Shown piece after piece: positions 39,801 to 51,291 of a stretch of 64,000 nucleotides of DNA (position 1 is its first letter; the number at the start of each line of letters is the position of its first letter). The DNA comes from Linepithema humile (taxonomy: Eukaryota; Arthropoda; Insecta; Hymenoptera; Formicidae). Position numbers and translations under genes: made by a program. The notes under the pieces are model-generated. The model saw only the letters and a program-made list of their open reading frames with translations, was not told the DNA's origin and made no database searches. Location of the stretch: assembly GCF_040581485.1 (NCBI RefSeq), contig NC_090130.1:27939418-28003417 (forward strand). Reading direction: 5' to 3'.

Positions 39801-40853
39801 CAACCTCTGTGTCTTACAAATCCCCTTGCTTCGCAGATTTGAAGGGATGAAGGAAGTCTTACAACGTCACTCATGTCTTGACGCAAATGTGACCTAAAGT
39901 CTTCTTTTATAAATATCGCATTTATTTGGAACTTTTTTTTTTTATAGATAAGCTTTCTTTAAAGGATTTTTCGACAGAGAAAAAAGCGACAGATAAATCC
40001 GTCCCTTTCTTTATCCATATAACTTCTGTTTTCGAGAGACAAAACGCCGCTATATCTTGTCGCCAGATAGCAAAGCCGAATCTCGCGCGAACTTGTTCGC
40101 TTCCGCTCGCGAAACTTTCGGCGTGTCGTTCGCATTCGGCAGATTCTATAATGCGAGTCGGAAGCAAAGTTCTCGGTGTTGCAGTCCGGTGCAAGATCTG
40201 CGCAACAGCGGGTGAATTATTTCGTATTTTTCGCGATAAAACAATTTCATAAAGCGAACAAGCGTTTGCTGTTTTCATCGAGCACGTGTGTTTGACTTGC
40301 ACCGTGTAAACGCGCCGGGATTTATTCCAAACCAGAAACGACGGTCTACGCGCGGGTTAAATCATCCATGTAACTTTACAATGCGGAAGAGCTTTTTCAC
40401 CATAATTCTTTTTTCGCAACAATGCTAATATTACGCGAACGTCAATATTTTTGATGGAAACTGAAATCTCGCTGACATCGCGAAAGCGTGAGCATTAGTT
40501 CGCGTTCTTAAATGTGCACGTTTTTAGAGTTTTCTTTTCGTGAAGATCCCTTCAATTAAGCGTTAGATTAAACCTCCGTTAAAATAACGTCCGTTAAAAT
40601 TAACCGGAAAGCCGGCTCGAGACTTAATTCTCAACGTTAGATCTCTTTGATCTCTACCATTCGCTAAAGCTGAAAGGGCATCCGCCGGCACAGCGCAGGG
40701 CACTCTGCATATTTTTTTGCGGCAATTAGCACGGTCACGGAACAGCCGGACGCTATGTAAAAAAGGGCGCATTATCAAGTCGCAATTTATGCGCGGAAGT
40801 TAATGCGGGTTACACGGGCGTGGATCATACAGCCCGGGCGCTGTACCGGCGGG

Positions 40854-40861
40854 ATAAAAAG
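40854..40861 (+). promoter_or_regulatory. TATA-like box of candidate promoter
   Basis: The sequence GGGATAAAAAGGGCGGCGCG places an A/T-only core inside strongly GC-rich flanks, the usual look of a TATA box. About 30 bp downstream falls at roughly 40884, the predicted transcription start. No clear TCAGTY initiator is visible there. Upstream sequence from about 40790 is CpG-rich. The box lies about 90 bp before the ATG of the candidate first coding exon and in the same orientation, which is the main reason to believe it. Confidence 0.35.
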
Positions 40862-40883
40862 GGCGGCGCGCACGCGGGAGCGA

Positions 40884-40943
40884 GCGATGCTCTAATGAGC
40901 TGAAATACTTTGCGAGATACGGCGGGGACGCTCCCAGCTATCG
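40884..40943 (+). other. Predicted 5' UTR with two minimal uORFs
   Basis: This is the interval between the predicted start site and the ATG at 40944. It contains two overlapping tiny upstream frames: ATG-CTC-TAA at 40887-40895, and ATG-AGC-TGA at 40895-40903, which shares its first A with the previous stop. If transcription starts where the TATA spacing predicts, ribosomes would meet both before the main ATG. A start site a little further downstream would avoid them. The exact 5' end is not visible in the sequence. Confidence 0.25.
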
Positions 40944-40972
40944 ATGCTGCGAGAGACGAAAAGGCAGAAGCG
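40944..40972 (+). CDS. Candidate first coding exon (basic start of a signal peptide)
   Basis: The ATG at 40944 opens a frame reading MLRETKRQK plus the first two bases (CG) of an Arg codon. The exon ends at 40972 directly before GTGAGT, a good 5' splice site. Two leftover bases give a phase-2 junction, exactly what the exon at 51236 needs, because its first base G completes CGG (Arg). The peptide is short and very basic, suiting the n-region of a signal peptide whose hydrophobic core is in the next exon. A TATA-like box lies about 90 bp upstream. What is seen: ATG, open frame, donor, phase match. What is inferred: that the exons are spliced together. The join would hit the right phase by chance one time in three, and no homology was recognised, so this remains a model. 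Confidence 0.4.
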
Positions 40973-41081
40973 GTGAGTTCTCTCCTATTATCGTTCTAAT
41001 AGCTTTTCAAGAAACGTTGTAAGCTGTAACAAGCGAGAGGCAAAATAGCGCGGAGAGGTCTTCATTCTTTCCTTGATCCCG

Positions 41082-41131
41082 ACTACTACTACTACTACTA
41101 CTACGCAGTAGCAGCAGCAGCAGCAGCAGCA
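41082..41131. repeat. (ACT)7 / (GCA)7 compound trinucleotide repeat
   Basis: An ACT run at 41082-41104 is followed by GCAGTA and a GCA run at 41111-41131. It begins 110 bp after the donor of the candidate first exon, so it lies in intron 1. The minus-strand poly-Cys/poly-Val frame across it is an artefact of the repeat. Confidence 0.95.
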
Positions 41132-43609
41132 CGATGTCGGACTGATTATAGCACAAATGTGATCAAGCAACTCTTAACTTCAACGAGTCTCATTTTACAT
41201 CCCGAAGTTCTATTCGCTTGTTAATTGTTTACGTCTAAACTTAATAAAGTGCAGGACATGAATTTAAAGTTGTATTTAATTAAAAGAGTTACAAAGCAAA
41301 TAATAGTATTCACAAATATAGGAATACTTTTGTGAAACTTTTATTTAATGTAGTGTGTTTGAAATGCAATCGCTTGCACAATGGAAGCTTTTTCGTATAA
41401 AATTTAACTGGAAAAATTGTTTTTTTGTGTAGTAAAACTGTGGTGGTGTTAGTCGGCGGAGCGGAGGACTATCGCATTCTTGCTCCGAAATCAGAATTTA
41501 ATTAAATCGCGCTAATTTGTCATTCCGCTGTCGAATTTTGTCGCTCGGTCACGCTCGAACGTTTCGGCGCGACAATAATCTTCCCGAGACAAGTTTTTGC
41601 AAACGAAAATAAATAAAAGTCGGAACATCTGTATTAAGCGGCGATTTTCGGCAAGTAATATATTTACACTTATTTTATACCTATTTGTTACAATTTTATT
41701 CTTTACGAAGATTTTATTCGAATTTAGTTGAGTTTCGCAAGGCTCGGGAGCTAAGAATCAATACTGGCGATTTGGTTTTTTGGCAAAGGGTTCCGCCGGT
41801 ACTTGGCAGTTATTCTTATCGGGAAGACCTGCGCAAGTGCCAAAAATTCAATCTCAATTTCGCTTAATACAGTATACTCGGGGACGCCCCATAATTCAGC
41901 GCGGGCAAAGGCTTAAAACGAACGGCGCATAATATCGCGGCGCGATCTGACGTTTAATTTCCTACGGCGCGACTGAACGCGCGCGGTCGCCCGGGGACGA
42001 GATCAAGCCCAAATGTGCATACACGAATCTGAATTTATTCCGCACCGAAGTACCATTTCAGCGGAATTTTACAGAAATTACTCTCAACGGACACTTGCAA
42101 AAATGAAAGATTGAGGATCGCGGGAGGAAAAAGCAGCAAATTTGTTTAAATTTGAGTTATTGCCACGGAAAGACTATATTTTCACAAAAGTAGTATGCGC
42201 GACGAAATTTTCTTACATTGAAAACAATTGGTTTCGCTTTTTTTCACTTTTCTCAAAAACACCCGTGATATACTGTTTTTTGTAACATTTTAATTGCAAT
42301 GCGAGATTGATAACTGTTGGAAAGACGTTTTAGATCTTTTTCCTCACAGAGAGAGCGAAGAATGGTACGTCGAACCTTTACTGTTATTGAGCTATACTGC
42401 TATTCCCGCATAATGGCTCGTTCTGGTTCCTATCTCCAAAGCGAGAGACCGCCGCACAACGCGAACAATGCCGCTTTCGAGACTCGCTCTCTCTGCGCGG
42501 AAAGGAGTCGCAATTTTTACGGATACCGAATTGGTTGGTTCTGTCGATTGTGATTTACGTGAACGACGTACGGCGCCGGAAATAGTCACTTCGTCAGGCT
42601 CGTCGCTCGATGGCCCGGCACTTCGTCAGGTGTGCGACATGAGCGTAGCGGCGGTGCGCTCGGTCAGGCGATTCCGTTCGATTATCCTGATAAAGTCGTT
42701 GATAAAGTCGATTCCTCCGCGCGCTGTTGGTTGCCGGGACACCGAATAGACCTTAACTTGATTAATGCAATGCCCGTCGGTAAGCAGCGCGATAAATCGG
42801 CTCCGGCGAGTGTTAAATCGTGTGATAATTCCGTTCCTTACGGCGAGGCAATAAAAACAAACGCTAGAAAATTATTGGGAAGAAAATGCAATAGAAAGTG
42901 GGGGAGATAGAAGATGGAAATTCGAAATTAAAATATAGCGCGCTTTCGTTGAAGCGTTAGAAATTCACGTAACTGTTTTTCATATTTTGTTTAGAATCCG
43001 CGGAAAAACTGCGGCGGAAAATATACGGCTCGATGAGGTTAATCGCGAGTGACACGCTTCATTCCACGCAATTGGGCGTAATCGTCTTCTTGAACCGATG
43101 CTCCCTTCGAGTCGGACTCGCCCACGCTCCATCCGCGAATATTTCTTGCTAAATCCAGACATTATGCACGCATTCACGATTGGCGAGTGCGCTTCTCGGA
43201 TATATATTTACAAAAGGACGCAATCGTACAATAGCTTGAAAACGTGGACAATTGTACAACATATAGTGGAGAGTGGAAGTCAAATACTACGCACCTCTTG
43301 ATGTAATGATATCTCGGGTCAAGTATTTTGGCGAGTACAAAGTTTCAAACATCTCTTTCATATCAATGACCTGAATTCGCTGACATTTCAAACGCCAGTA
43401 TTTTCGTAAATACGAAATTTTCTACGTTATTTCTGGCCGCATTTGAAAATACTCTTATCGATCATTCAGTTGCGATCTTCATTCTCTGGCAAGTGCCAGA
43501 AAGCCGCCGTTAAAGGCAGTCTTCCAAGTTGCAAGAAAGTTTGCGAGAGACTTGCGGGTATGCAGGACGTGTCGATGCGAGCGTACGCGAGCGCGTTATC
43601 CTCGCAGAC

Positions 43610-43670
43610 GTTAATAATTTATGCAATCAACGCCGGGGCTTTATTAAACATGTCCGTTTCACGAGGAAAG
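43610..43670. promoter_or_regulatory. Intronic homeodomain/POU-like block, copy 1
   Basis: It starts with GTTAATAATTT directly followed by ATGCAATCAAC, then continues through TTATTAAACATG. The same arrangement, with few changes, recurs at 45323 (GTTAATAATCG + ATGCAATTAAC, then TTATTAAACGTG) and, for the first 22 bases, at 46357. GTTAAT/ATTAAC ends resemble homeodomain (HNF1-like) half-sites, and ATGCAAT resembles a POU octamer core. Binding is an inference from these motif types; only the similarity between copies is observed. Confidence 0.35.
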
Positions 43671-45287
43671 TTACTAACAATACAGCGTCGTACGCCGGGC
43701 ACGGTGACACAAGGCTGCGCGATGTGAGGCGAAGAGAACGCGCGCCCGACGTCGTTTCCGAGGATAAGTTAATTAAGGAGCGGCAAATTACAGAGCGCCC
43801 GTCGTCGTCGACGAAAGGAATATATGAATTTCCGAGCGCTTCCGTGTATTCTTAATTTAATCTGTTTGACGCAAGAACCTCGCGCAACACTCCACCGCTA
43901 CTCTAGATGAAAGGATTTCGAGTGCTCAGAATCCGACACCAATCAAGATGTTTCTGTCGCAACAGCGGTGTCTAACAAGGATGCGTCCTCAAGACACTCT
44001 CCGAGTTTTATAATTTACAGGTGCGTTGCACCATCGACCTACGGATCGAAAGTAGAGAACGTTCCTTCTTACGCGTTACGTACTTTGTCACAATTTTAAC
44101 AAGCGGCAATATAACTCCCGATATATTATCTGCCGATGGAAAATCGATTAGAGCTTAAGAATGTTATAAAATATTTCCGACGAAAATTTCAAGTGAAATA
44201 TTCATCGCGATTACTGCAAAAAAGTGAGTAACGCGGAAAGGAAGAAATAAAAAAATGATATCCATCTCGTACTACGGGTTTGAAATCGGCGGAGATTAAG
44301 CCGCATCTCGCGTGTCGATATAGCAGCGCGAAAAATCGCGAAAAAAAATTTTACGATCGGATTATGCCGAAATAACGCGCCGGCAGCTTTCAGCGGATAA
44401 TTTCGAGGGGGAGGGGACGATTTATCCGCCGTCATAGAGCGCTTCTCGCGCACGCCTGCGCGCATTCGCCTGAGTAATGAAAGCTCGCATTACTTGGGCA
44501 GCTCTAACGCTGCACGTAATACGGCGTCCCGGTACACAATCTACGCTGAACTTTATTAAAGCTGTCTGTTCCTGCAGTAAACTAACTTAGACCGCACGGC
44601 GCTTCTGTTTGTTGCGGAGCGGCATCGATAAGTAAACGGAGTGGTCCGCAGGCACTCTCATAGCCGCCGCATAAGCAGGGCGACGGCGGTGTTTAACGTC
44701 GACTAATTGGTGCACACGCTCGTTTCCAGACCGCGTGCGCGTTGCGACGAGAGCGCACACCGCCTGTCAATTTACGATGCGGTCAATAATGTATGATACA
44801 CACGTCTTTTGGCGCCGCGCGATGCACAAAGGCAAGGAAAATAGCCCCGGATAGCGAGCGACAATGGTTGAAAAGGATTTATAGTGCGTCAAGAAGATAT
44901 ACGACGATGACCGGTCCTCGATCTTATATCTTTCACTACAAAATCTCGAATTTCACTTGAATTAATTTTCCCGTGATTTTGGTTATTCAATTTGCTTTCG
45001 ATGCTTCTGGTGAAAAATTTACGAAAGTACAAGGAAGCTCGGAATTAACGTTTGCAAAGCCTGTTTCCATTATCTACTTTATTTTCACTCTCTCCATTAT
45101 CTGCTTTATTTTACTCAATTTTATTTTACTCCGCGGCGGACGAAAAAGTAAAAGTTCAAATAACATGCAAAATTAAGCATGCGTATGGACGATGGTTTAG
45201 GATCAGGCTGCAATTATGACACGCATAATTCGCTAATGTCTCTCAACGGTTTTAGAAATATGCTGTGCGGTAATGTACAGCGACAAT

Positions 45288-45383
45288 GTTAATAGAATTT
45301 GTGCCGTCCGGCCGGTCACGATGTTAATAATCGATGCAATTAACGTGGCACATTATTAAACGTGCACGCTCGGAAGGAAAACT
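45288..45383. promoter_or_regulatory. Intronic homeodomain/POU-like block, copy 2
   Basis: Two parts are visible: GTTAATAGAATTTG at 45288-45301, and at 45323-45344 GTTAATAATCG followed by ATGCAATTAAC. The first part and its spacing to the second are echoed in copy 3 (35 versus 37 bases between block starts). The downstream flank TTATTAAACGTG is echoed in copy 1. Similarity to both neighbours over different sides suggests a shared ~100-bp ancestor or strongly constrained site order. Confidence 0.35.
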
Positions 45384-45571
45384 GGGTTAGAGCGCGACAT
45401 AACACCGCTGTGCGGGCTGTTTACTGCACGCTGTTAACAAGCGAGTCTGTCGTAGCATCTTCGTATGCAACAACGATGGCATATTTGCACTCTTGCGCGC
45501 TAAAACGCGATTACGGTGGGCTACAGGTAATATCACCCGACAATAGGGAGTCATTATATCGTCGTTGATGA

Positions 45572-45633
45572 TATTAATTACTTTAATGGACATGCATTGC
45601 ATGTAATTAATTGTACTGATTAATTATTATTAG
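45572..45633. promoter_or_regulatory. ATTA-site cluster around a 15-bp palindrome
   Basis: Within 62 bp there are several ATTAATTA/AATTAATT homeodomain-type sites flanking a palindrome at 45590-45604 (arms ACATGCA and TGCATGT around one T). The arms contain ATGCAT, a POU-like core. The cluster sits between copies 2 and 3 of the related intronic blocks. A regulatory role is inferred from motif density alone; AT-rich sequence can produce such sites by chance. Confidence 0.25.
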
Positions 45634-46319
45634 TAGCCGCACATCAAATCAGTACTTATGTTAATTGTGATGCATTATCGACGATCGGTTCCTCCTTCCA
45701 ATTTCTCATCTAACATTTTTATTATTATTACAATTAGTTATTATTAATTATATTACTTGTAATAAATGCTTTTGTAGACTTAGAGTGGTTATCAACAAAT
45801 ATTAATAATTTTTATCGACGCTCAACATAATAAATAAACATTTAGTAAAAATTAAATAATATTTCAAGAGACTCTAAAAATTCAAGTTGCATTTTTCGAT
45901 AAATTGTAATTATTTTGAATGTAAGGGTTCTGATACGTGCGCTTCTGCGTACAAAGAATCTTCTGTTTTCATGTTTAATACAGATAAAATCGCGTTCGTA
46001 TAATACCGACTCATAAATATGTCCGCGGAACATTTATTTATTACATTTTCTTCATAGCTCAGCGCGTTCACTGAAGTTTCACAGAGATGCAGTGTAAGCG
46101 TAAGGCGCAAGTTATCTCATTAACCTCGAGCTATCGAATTCCGGTCTGTCATGGGTAATGCATCATCGGAACGTCGCGGTCGCGACGAGGCCGAGCTTGA
46201 CGTGTTAACTTTAGTTGGTGCTCGGGCTTGCATAATTTCCGATTGGTTTCAATAACGCCTGAGAGTGCCGTTACCATCGCTGGCTGTCTTATCTCTTCCA
46301 CCTTACGTGCGGTGGCCGC

Positions 46320-46378
46320 GATTAATGCAATTTGCTTGTGCTTGGACAGCCGAGACGTTAATAGTTGATGCGATTAAT
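46320..46378. promoter_or_regulatory. Intronic homeodomain/POU-like block, copy 3
   Basis: GATTAATGCAATTTG at 46320-46334 is followed at 46357-46378 by GTTAATAGTTG and ATGCGATTAAT. The second part aligns without gaps to the 22-base cores at 43610 and 45323. The first part matches the upstream part of copy 2. The sequence GTGCGGT just upstream is also shared with copy 2. Confidence 0.35.
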
Positions 46379-49300
46379 TCAGGCTCAGCTTAACTTCGGA
46401 ACGTATAGACATATTTCTCGTGTATAAGACAGAATGCGTACGCGGGTCAGTAATTACTTTGACAAATTAATCACTTCCTGACTTTTAGCTGCAAACTTTG
46501 TCCTTCTAGTTCTTTCGCGGCAAGATTGATTGACATTTACCAAAATTTTTCTTAAGCAATTTAATGTTATATTTTTTTCTCAGCTGTGCGAATGGTGATC
46601 GCAAGAAGCGCGATCCAGTTTTGAATTAATTTTTTTGGTCTAGATACATAAAAAACTCTGAAATTGTGATAATGTTGAACAGATGTAAAACTAGACATGG
46701 CTCGCCGCGCGAAGGAGCTGCCGAGATAACAAAGATCATGTGCGAAGTTGCGCCGCTCTCACACCATTGTAACGATGTAAATGCATGCGATACAACTGGC
46801 TCGTGTTGTACAGACAGTGCTAATGTAGCTCGCGATGTTCCATGTCAACCGATTAACGCGTGGCCATTTGCAGATTCGACCGCGAAAGCGTGGTCTGCAA
46901 AAGCGCGGAGTGCGCCATATGCATCCGTCCACGGATACTCGCGTAATTGCAAGACCCAATTTGTGTAATTTCGCAATTTGGCGCTAAAAGATTCATTGCT
47001 CGTCGTTGAGGTGAAAGACGATGAATGTTTGCAATATTCATTGCGGAAAGCGCAATTAGGGAATGCGATTGTTGTTAGCTTAAAATAACGGGATCGGGCG
47101 AGCACAATGTAAGATTATCGAGAATTTTGACTACTGGCGTGATTGTACTTTTAATCAAAAAAAGCTCGAAATAATATTCCATCTTAATGAAATGACGGAA
47201 AAAGCAGCGAAAATTATTGAAAAATTTATTGGTTTAAAAGCTTTTCCACTTCGACTCGTTGTTATGATGTCTGCGGTTCAATAATATCGTGTTAATGCGG
47301 TTAAATCCGCTAGAACTTTCTATTATTCTAGAATCCGCACATGACATTCTATATCGAATCACTATTAAGTCATGATTAAATTATCGCGTTATTAACGACT
47401 TCCGCGCTTGCGGCACGTAGATGCTTGGCGTTACAACGACCAAACACAATGATCGTTAGCGAGACGCGATCAATACGCTGGCTAACTGCTTATCCATCGC
47501 AGCTTATTTGTCATTGATTGTATCATGATTAAAACAGCCGTGCGCATATAACGAGCGTTGATGCTGCGCGCACATATACCGGCTTTGCCTTTTCACGTTT
47601 AGTGCGCGCATTATTTCTATGAAAATAAAATTCTACACATTTTTCGGGTTGCTTTATGCACGTATGGAATTACGAGGAAAAAATTGGAAAAATTTGGTGA
47701 ACCAAAATGTAAAACTTGATTTTCGCCAATTTATTTCTCCACGAAATATGTGCGCGCGCAATTTTTTTATTTATACATTTGCGGCATTGGGCAATTCATC
47801 TCCTTACTTGTGTCTTATTTCGGAAATGTTGACGAGAGGCATCATCATATTTTGAGCCAGCTCTGAGTGCCGACATCGCTTCGTAGGGTGCATGTAACAG
47901 ATAATGGAAACGTCACTCCGAACGCCACAGTGTTATCTCACGCGCAAATGTTATCTCTGCTAACTCCACGCGGCGGATAATGGCATTCGGCGTCACCGGA
48001 TGAAACGATTAAAACGATTAGCAAGAAAAACACGAGCGAAAGTCGCGCTGTTTATCACGGCGATTACGGCGGGCTCGCGTGCGTTCTGTCGTCTCGTGGC
48101 CGCCTGCACACGTGACGCCGTAAAATGCAATTCGCGCGCTCGCTTTAATGGGATATCTATCTAACTTAATGTGACGCCATCAAAGCGACACTAAGATGTC
48201 TGTGCGAACGTCAGAATTAATTTCCGTGGCGATTAACGGTGAGCTATGCTCACCAGAACCCACCATCATCGTAATTGAAGAGGCGAGCGCTTGAAGGCGA
48301 TATGGCGCGCATATGGCGATATGACGTACATATTTCAATGCGTTTGGTTCCGCAGTTCTATGCGGAACACTGATTATAATGATCGTTTTCTTGCTAGTGA
48401 TATTATATTCAGTTATAACTTAAAGCGTCTCGGGAGATTCTTACATTTGAAACAGCGAAAGAGGAGAGAAAGTAAGCTGCGCTGTAATTTGCGTTTTTTT
48501 TTTTTTTTAAGAGAAATATGCAATAATAAATCACTTTCGAGAACCTGTCGGAAGAATTAATCCATCACGCTTTGTTTAAAGAGAAATGAAGCATGTATTA
48601 GTAGGAAAAATCAACATAATTTGCGCGACGATTATTTCAAATAGAGACTCGTGGAACTAAGTGCTCCATGTAATTGCGCGTTCAATAATCATGATTTATT
48701 ATCTTATGTCCTGTGCAAAACAAGTATTTATGTAACACGAAATGTACATATGCGTGTGAAAACACATTGCATGTAGAGAAAAGTGAGACTAGCTTTTACG
48801 GTTTTTCACCGATAAATTAATAATGACTCTAATTTTTACTAAACGCCTACATTACTTGTTAATTACACGTACATTTCACATTTTATCTAGTTTTCTTGAA
48901 ATTTTTACGAAGATGGATATAATATTTAAATACACATTTTGCAACAATTTATTCTTGACCGATATTTATCGAGAAAAAAATTAATTATGGGAGACAAAAC
49001 ATTTTATGTACATTTAATTTTACATGATTAAATTAAGTTTCTGAGAATTGTGTTTGATAAAATTGTATTTTCGTATTTTAATCGCAATATTTTAATAACA
49101 CTTACAATGTGTTTTTTGACTCATGATTTTAATCGAGATTTTACAGTTCCGTGCACTGCTAACAGAAACTGGGCAGGATGAGCTGCGCGTTCGTATCTCT
49201 CATTTTTGCTTCGTCTAAGTAACGCTGCTTCTGGTAGATTTCTGTAAAATTACATCGTAACAACTTGCCTTGTGTAAGAACAAGTTCCATTCTGCTCCTT

Positions 49301-50834
49301 CAAAAACAGCTTTAGTTTTTTTGCCGCGCAGAATGGTACTTCGCAAAATAGACATTCCGTGCCAAGTTTCTCGCGGAATGATGAAATTTTTCCGAGAGCA
49401 ACGGACAAGGACTTGTTGCTCATTTTTTTCCCCCCGTTCTCGCTCGACGGCAGCGCGGATGGGCGAAGTCGATATCGTCAATTAACCCAAGATTGTTTAC
49501 CGGTTATGTCATGAGACGGTCGAACAGGCGGTACTATGTAACCGACATCGCACTATGTAGCAGACATGCACATACCTATGGTCAACCCCTCAGGTAATGG
49601 CAAATGTCGCTCGGTCCGCCGCTCGATCGCCGCACCGATTCTCCGACGGAAACGTTATCGTTCGTGATTCTGCAAGGGAAATGGTACGATTCAACTGGCT
49701 GCTCTAATGGCGCCGAATGTGTGCACACAGTTCGAAATGAACAGAATACTCTCCGTGAGAGAGAATTAGTAATTTTTTGTTTTATTCAAAAACATCTAGT
49801 ACAATATCGCTCGATGATAGCTTTGAGAACTCAATCTGTAAGCGGTGACCTTGGTCTGTGCTTATTTTTTGCTAAATATTTATCGCTTTATCGCTCCGTT
49901 TATACCGTTGAATATTTATTACTTTGTTGCAAATCAACGTTTTGCGAGGAGAATAGAATAGTTTATCAATTAAATAGACAGAAGTGATTTCAGTGTAAAG
50001 TTTAAATCGTAATTTTATAAGAGTTGATTTCACGGAAAATTGTTGTGCGTTATTTAGGTAGATTTTTTATAGTCTTTGTTATTCTTTTATTGTCTTATTT
50101 TATCAAATAACTGTAATGCAATTGCGAAATATACGGAAGTCAACGATGCACATATAAATATAATATCTGCAAATTTGCGATCATTTTAGCAACAACTTCA
50201 ATCTTCAAACTTTTATATATTCCGCACCATTTTGGTCAAATATGATTAAAATATCTGGACCTACTCCGCGTCGTTGTTTAATTCTATTTAAGTTTGACAA
50301 TTTTGTCGGGTAATCGAGTTTTCGTCGGTTTACAAGCAAAATACGGCGAATATTTATAACCGAATGTAAAATTGCGAACGCTACGTTTTTAAAAACATGT
50401 CAAGTACGGAGCGAAATTTAACGTTGACACGATGGCGTATCTCTTCTCTGTAATGTCAGTCGGAATTGTCAGGGTTTTATTTTTAACTTGGAGTTGCAAG
50501 CGATGCCTGGTATTGAATCGCGCGGGCCGAGATATTCCAACGGAATATAATCCGCTTAATGCAGTTATCTATTCATCTATCCGTTGGTTGATTCGCTTAT
50601 CGTATCACTCTTGAAACCATTAATATAGATACGCGTACAATTTGCGTATAGTAAATCGAAACATGCTATTGTAAAATTTTCTGTTCTGTGCTGTTGTACC
50701 AATTATCAATTGGATATTGGTATAATATTAATTAGAGCTCTCTCCCTGTAATTGTTAGAATCAGGTTTATTTGCTTATCAAATTTGCAAGTACAAATAAA
50801 TGAATAACATGCACGTATCTAAAATGTACAATGA

Positions 50835-50867
50835 ACACACACACACACACACACGCGCGCGCGCGCG
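50835..50867. repeat. (AC)10(GC)6 compound repeat
   Basis: Alternating purine-pyrimidine tract near the 3' end of the candidate first intron, about 370 bp before exon 2. Confidence 0.95.
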
Positions 50868-51235
50868 AGATTTGTTAATATCATTTATTTATCAATAGAC
50901 TAAATATTTAATGATGTCGCTCTTTGTCGCTCTAAAATAATACAAATTCAAAGGTAAAATATTTGAGAAACAAAAAGTGAAAATGGGGGCGATCGAGCGT
51001 TCGACTGTATATAACATTGTCGATATTTTGTACGAGAGGTACGCACGAAAGCTACAAATGAGCAATTAATTAAGCGTTCCAGCGCGCGCGGCGCATGACG
51101 CAAGATTAATCCGCCTAATCACAAGTCTGATAGCCGGCCGCCGAGCCGAAGTCGAGCGTTATCCTTCTCTCGATCTGTCTCTCGATTGGCCGGCAAGCTC
51201 AATCAATAATCACGGTCCTCCTCCTCTGCTTGCAG

Positions 51236-51291
51236 GTTGCCCAGGAAGCGAGCGGTTCTGCTGGCGATTTGTCTTTTGGCCACTTGCACGG
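51236..51291 (+). CDS. Candidate second coding exon (signal-peptide hydrophobic core)
   Basis: A pyrimidine-rich tract (cctcctcctctgcttgcag) ends in CAG at 51235, and GTAAGT follows at 51292. Both splice sites are close to consensus. The 56-nt exon reads, after a G that completes the previous codon, LPRKRAVLLAICLLATCT, then leaves one base (phase 1, probably Gly). Basic residues followed by an Ala/Val/Leu/Ile/Cys run and small polar residues match the n-, h- and c-regions of a signal peptide. The protein should therefore enter the secretory pathway, as a secreted or single-pass membrane protein. The exon has no ATG of its own and depends on an upstream exon; the one ending at 40972 fits in phase. 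No later exon of matching phase with a long open frame was found before the window ends. Family unknown. Confidence 0.5.

Larger units (their letters stand above)
27189..40790. other. Non-coding; probably upstream intergenic sequence
   Basis: No exon is supported. Isolated GTAAGT donors (29768, 30428, 37978, 38255) lack matching acceptors and open frames. The hairpin and homopolymers are listed separately. It lies directly upstream of the candidate promoter at 40.85 kb. Confidence 0.5.
40973..51235 (+). other. Candidate first intron, about 10.3 kb
   Basis: It is bounded by GTGAGT at 40973 and a CAG acceptor at 51235 after a C/T-rich tract. No convincing coding sequence was found inside on either strand. 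It contains a compound (ACT)n/(GCA)n repeat just after the donor, three related homeodomain/POU-like blocks (43.6-46.4 kb), an AT-rich cluster of ATTA sites around a 15-bp palindrome (45.57-45.63 kb), and an (AC)n(GC)n tract at 50.83 kb. Long first introns carrying regulatory sequence are common in insect developmental and neuronal genes. Applying that pattern here is an inference. Confidence 0.35.

Noticed and set aside
40988..41170. Minus-strand frame with poly-Cys and poly-Val
   Set aside because: It is a direct translation of the GCA and ACT trinucleotide repeats.
46666..46968. 100-codon Cys-containing plus-strand frame
   Set aside because: The Cys spacing fits no known knottin or toxin pattern. 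There is no signal peptide, and overlapping frames occur on the minus strand.
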